From: Gnetum montanum
Lineage: Eukaryota > Streptophyta > Gnetopsida > Gnetales > Gnetaceae
NCBI GenBank assembly: GCA_015680685.1
Contig: MNCI01023868.1
Coordinates: forward strand, 77,110 to 141,109
Direction of reading: 5' to 3'
Length of the DNA stretch: 64,000 nucleotides
Position numbers and translations under genes: made by a program. This document shows positions 60,404 through 64,000 of the stretch, piece after piece (the first letter of the stretch is position 1; each line of letters starts with the position of its first letter). A model generated the notes under the pieces. It was not told where the DNA came from, did no database searches, and saw only the letters and a program-made list of their open reading frames with translations.

Positions 60404-61286
60404 TGATGGGACGCGATATTGCATGGGCCGCGATATTGCGTTCATCACGATATCGCATCCCCCATGATATTGCGTACGCAATATCGCGTCTTCCCTACGA
60501 TATTGCGTACGCGATATCGCAGTCCGCTACAATGTCTATAAATAAGAAGCGGCTCTCCCTTGTTTGATGGTTAGTTTTAGATTGTAGTGAAACTTTGGCA
60601 GTTTGATCCCTCCAGAGGTAGATTATTTTCCAATGTCTGCTCGCAGTGTGGTGAATGTAATTGTACGACATTGTTTATTCAAGTGTGATGTACTTGGACA
60701 TGCACATGACCGGTAATAAAGATCAAGATTACTTCATCATTGCAGCATTCACTTTGTTATTTATTTATTTGTTTGTTTATTTAATTGTTATTTACTATTC
60801 TCTCTCACCCTTAAACTCCTAGAACGTAGAATGAGTACAACTTGATTACGAGCATTTAAGTGTGACTACTTGGTATCCCAGTGGCATATCTAGGATCTGT
60901 GCTTGGTAATCCCAGTGGTAGTCATGCACGAAGTCCAAGATGTGTACGGTTGATCAAGGAATCAGTTGCTCATCGCACTTAGGCTAATTAGATTCTCTTA
61001 CCCTTTTCCTCCTAGCGTAGCTTAGTTAATATTACTTTCCACTGCCTTTAGGAGTAGCATTAGAATTAGGAACACATCATACACCTCACTTTGGACTAAA
61101 CCATACGTGATAAAGCTAATAACTAGTCTAGGTGGGAAGATAGCGAACTGCGACCTAAGGTTAACGATCTAGGTGCCACAACTAGTTTTTCTGCAAAGTT
61201 CGACCGGATTGCGCATGCTACGCTCGTATTCGTATGGTTGAGTGTAGGGGTACCTCGCCACTCATCATTGGCGCCATTGCTGGGGA
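60404..61286 (+). repeat. 5' LTR (60404-61267) and PBS (61268-61286) of element G
   Basis: LTR 864 bp, TGATGGGACGCG...CACTCATCA. U3 has the richest palindrome array here (60411-60521), including a 20-bp perfect palindrome at 60466-60485 (GATATTGCGTACGCAATATC). TATA box TCTATAAATAAGAAG at 60535-60549. The PBS is TTGGCGCCATTGCTGGGGA, the best-preserved in the window. Confidence 0.93.
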
Positions 61287-61408
61287 CGGTGCTAGTTATC
61301 TAGATTGGTTATATCATACAAGGTTGTTGTAAATAACTTAATGATACATCTTTCAGAAAATAATAATTATAAAAATTCACACATAAATTCACACACAACT
61401 TCACAACA

Positions 61409-62869
61409 ATGTCTCTCCTACAAGATAATAATAACGCCACACTTAGTGAGGAAGTTCATTGGAGAACCAACAAACTATATGACGATGAAGATTGGAGTAT
61501 ACAAACTGAAGTGGGAGTTTCTTATAAACATAAACAAAAACAGCGTCATCGCAACACACGAAAGCCTAACTTATCCAATGACGATGAATCCCCACTGGCC
61601 ACTACAAGCTTAACGCAAATACAAGAGGCTGTTCGAATCTCACGTAGGCATCGTAAAGAGAGCCGTCTACCCAGGCTCAATTTAAACAACTTTCCAAAAT
61701 TTTCAGGAGGCTATGACTTAGATCCGCATAAACATTTACAAGCCTTCTACGATGCCTACACATGGAATAACATTGATAACGGGTGGCAAAAACTTAAGCT
61801 CTTTCCTATGTCACTCGTTGACCAAGCAAAAGTATGGTATAGATCGTTAAAACCAAATTCAATATGACGCTGGTCAACAATGGTAGAAGCCTTTAACAAA
61901 AAATATCAAACCTATGCAAGAGTGTCAGCCTTGAGGAAACAAATCCAAGGATGGAAACAAGCAAAACATGAACCCTTGGACATGGCCTTAGAAAGATATT
62001 ATTCACTGTTAAACAACTGTCCAGGCCATGGGTTTTCCAAGGAAAGGCTAATGTACCATATTATTGATGGGCTACGTAATGAAACAAGAGAGACCTTAGG
62101 AGTATATGCCCAAGGTCAACTATACAAACTACGAACCCATCAAGTCCAAGAGCTTATTAAGCGGGTAGCAAAAGAAGAAGGAGAATTAGCGAGATGGGAG
62201 AGTGCTGAAAAACATAAACGAGACCAAAATATTAACTCAAAAAAGGTCCATGATCTTACAGAGGAGAAATCAACCAATCTCAAGGTGGAAACATCATCTT
62301 TGCCAATACAATAATCGTTAGAAGAAGCCAAGGCAAAGATAAATAAAATGTTGGAATGGATGTATCAAAAGTGTGGAGAATATATCAACAATATTGGAGA
62401 TAGATTTTTGACAACCCAAGAAACAAGACGAAATAGTAGACATTTGGAAAAAAAGAATAAAGGAAATAAGAGCTCAACTACTAATTATATGTATGAATGT
62501 AACATATGCCTGTACGATCACCCCAAAGGCCAATGCCCAATACTGTTACATCTACATGAGCATTGGGGAAACACGCTACATCCAGAGTTCGTACAGAGAT
62601 ACTATGTCAGACCACAGTGGCAACAATCCTAGTCATGGGGGAGACCACCCTTAGACTAGAGGCACCCTTCGTATTTTCCAAATCCAAATGCTTATCACGT
62701 TCAACATCTTGTTTCTCCATTCGAGCCACCATACTCTATCTCACCACAGTACCATTCTCCACAATACTATCAACCCATACTTCCAACACAACCACCACCT
62801 TGTGCACCTTATATTCCTCCTAACTTTCAACATTCTTATCCTTTCCCTCCTTCCACAATGCCACCAACT
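61409..62869 (+). pseudogene. gag: Element G gag, type 2, nearly intact
   Basis: ATG at 61409 (MSLLQDNNNATLSEEVHWRT). Open to 61867, then 61868-62314 and 62315-62632 in the same frame, separated by single stops. Blocks: LPRLNLNNFPKFSGGYDLDP, WYRSLKPN, WKQAKHEPLDMALERYYSLL, GFSKERLMYHIIDGLRNETR, ELIKRVAKEEGELARWESAE, and the zinc-knuckle-like CNICLYDHPKGQCP (C-x2-C-x3-H-x4-C) near 62497-62540, then a Pro/Tyr/Gln-rich tail entering the N gap. The stops at 61865 and 62312 are TGA and TAA, each one C-to-T step from an Arg or Gln codon. The best gag template in the window. Confidence 0.87.
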
Positions 62870-63342
62870 NNNNNNNNNNNNNNNNNNNNNNNNNNNNNNN
62901 NNNNNNNNNNNNNNNNNNNNNNNNNNNNNNNNNNNNNNNNNNNNNNNNNNNNNNNNNNNNNNNNNNNNNNNNNNNNNNNNNNNNNNNNNNNNNNNNNNNN
63001 NNNNNNNNNNNNNNNNNNNNNNNNNNNNNNNNNNNNNNNNNNNNNNNNNNNNNNNNNNNNNNNNNNNNNNNNNNNNNNNNNNNNNNNNNNNNNNNNNNNN
63101 NNNNNNNNNNNNNNNNNNNNNNNNNNNNNNNNNNNNNNNNNNNNNNNNNNNNNNNNNNNNNNNNNNNNNNNNNNNNNNNNNNNNNNNNNNNNNNNNNNNN
63201 NNNNNNNNNNNNNNNNNNNNNNNNNNNNNNNNNNNNNNNNNNNNNNNNNNNNNNNNNNNNNNNNNNNNNNNNNNNNNNNNNNNNNNNNNNNNNNNNNNNN
63301 NNNNNNNNNNNNNNNNNNNNNNNNNNNNNNNNNNNNNNNNNN
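62870..63342. other. Assembly gap (473 N)
   Basis: Run of N between the gag tail of element G and its 3' region. Its true length decides whether G carries pol. Confidence 0.99.
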
Positions 63343-64000
63343 TAAGTAATCTCATCTACGAATAAAACACTCATGTGGATCGTTGGTTGAGGTGTGTTTT
63401 ATGTTATTAAGTCATGAGTGATCAATTATTTGGAACAGTGAGCCCACTACACCCACTCATCCACTCTATAAATAAGAGGGTCTGTTCATGGGTACAGTGA
63501 TATTGTTGATATTTCAAAAACTTAAAATTAATTTTGTGTTCATTGTACTCAGAATGAAGAAGGATGGACCAAGAGGGAATGATTAGGGTGTGACATCAAG
63601 GGAACTTGTGGATTCTCTTTGGTGACCTCTGTGGAAGTTATCATGCACCATGGTTGTACTAGGATCCTTGTAGATCTAATGAAAAATGGGAGTAAGGGTA
63701 ATCAAAGGGGCACTCAAAAATCAAACGCTGTTCTAGGGGGTCCCACTGGAAAGACATGCACCCATGCCTGAAGGTTGGCGGCTTCGCTGGATTCAGTAAA
63801 GTGAAAAAAAGAAGAAAGAGAATAAAAAGAAAAGGAAGTGCCATAAAAACAAAAATCACTCCTCCCTTGGACTAAACACCAAGGATTGTATGCCTTGTTG
63901 TTATGGTACTTTAATAGTTGTTCATCATGGGATGAAACAATGCAATGTCACTGTTTAGAGGAATGGACTTGGTCTTGATCTTGGAATGATGAGTTAATGA
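63343..64000 (+). other. Probable non-coding 3' region of element G
   Basis: GGTGTGACATCAAGGGAACT (63588) and GAAAGACATGCACCCATGCC (63749) with GAAGGTTGG match blocks of the E 3' region near 31485 and 31740. A TATAAATAAGAGG at 63467-63479 resembles the LTR TATA box but no LTR ends surround it. No coding frame of note. Confidence 0.6.

Larger units (their letters stand above)
60404..64000 (+). mobile_element. Gypsy element G, 5' part to window edge; pol not seen
   Basis: Plus-strand element inserted in F's gag (AGTGT at 60399-60403 is the expected TSD copy). 5' LTR 60404-61267, PBS 61268-61286, gag from 61409, a 473-N gap (62870-63342), then DNA resembling the family's non-coding 3' region (63560-63780 is similar to 31470-31770). 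If the gap length is real there is no room for pol, making G a second gag-only element like B. Confidence 0.82.

Noticed and set aside
62688-63365. Long frames across 62688-63365 and 37503-37871
   Set aside because: They are mostly translated N and carry no information.
63467-63479. TATAAATAAGAGG as an LTR promoter
   Set aside because: No TGATG/CATCA ends, PBS or R/U5 landmarks around it; the nearby DNA matches the non-coding 3' region.

Overview
This is nuclear DNA from a seed plant, most likely a gymnosperm (conifer-like; inference). It is about 90% transposable elements, in AT-rich DNA, around a single convincing host gene: an intronless, very GC-rich geranylgeranyl/geranyl diphosphate synthase on the minus strand at 51776-52924. 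The organism is inferred from the nested ~10-kb Ty3/Gypsy elements, from RTE, L1, Copia and probable PIF/Harbinger remnants, and from a plant-type prenyltransferase with a plastid-transit-like N-terminus. I found no tRNA, rRNA or CRISPR.

Layout. (1) 1-13375: an old Gypsy gag (C, 12425-13375) adjoins a decayed Copia element (2344-12419). Two minus-strand Gypsy elements sit in the Copia: A (1-2343, continues off the left edge) in its 5' LTR, and B (3563-9575, TSD CACAT) in its coding region. B has gag but no pol. (2) 13376-15558: an L1 LINE fragment (+) and an RTE LINE 3' end (-). (3) 15559-36547: a three-level nest. Gypsy element D (-, TSD CTAGT) contains Gypsy element E (+, 23830-34652, TSD AGTGG), which contains a solo LTR (32723-33506, TSD TCATG). 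D lies beside a second RTE 3' end (+, 36548-37040). (4) 37041-51290: low-coding DNA with L1-tail repeats, small tandem duplications, unidentified ORFs, probable Harbinger remnants split by a solo LTR (45162-46004, TSD ACATT), and a tandemly duplicated Copia LTR. (5) 51291-54170: the GGPPS gene and flanks. (6) 54180-64000: an L1 fragment (-) adjoining Gypsy element F (-), whose pol is internally deleted. F's gag is interrupted by Gypsy element G (+, 60404 to the right edge).

The Gypsy elements are one extended Athila/Tat-like family. They share 0.8-0.9 kb LTRs TGATG...CATCA, a primer-binding site matching TTGGCGCCGTTGCCGGGGA (tRNA-Asp type), a gag with a short zinc-knuckle-like motif, the order gag-PR-RT-RH-IN where pol exists, and a ~2-kb non-coding 3' region. 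Points worth following: B (and perhaps G) as a gag-only lineage with its own gag N-terminus; a repeated polypurine-tract motif at the end of the coding region as well as at the 3' LTR; arrays of GATATC-centred palindromes upstream of the LTR TATA box; and decay dominated by C-to-T/G-to-A changes.

Assembly quality affects interpretation: there are two N gaps (37561-37673, 62870-63342) and three single Ns each flanked by ~41-45 bp of duplicated sequence (14910, 20460, 59508), which look like unmerged contig overlaps.
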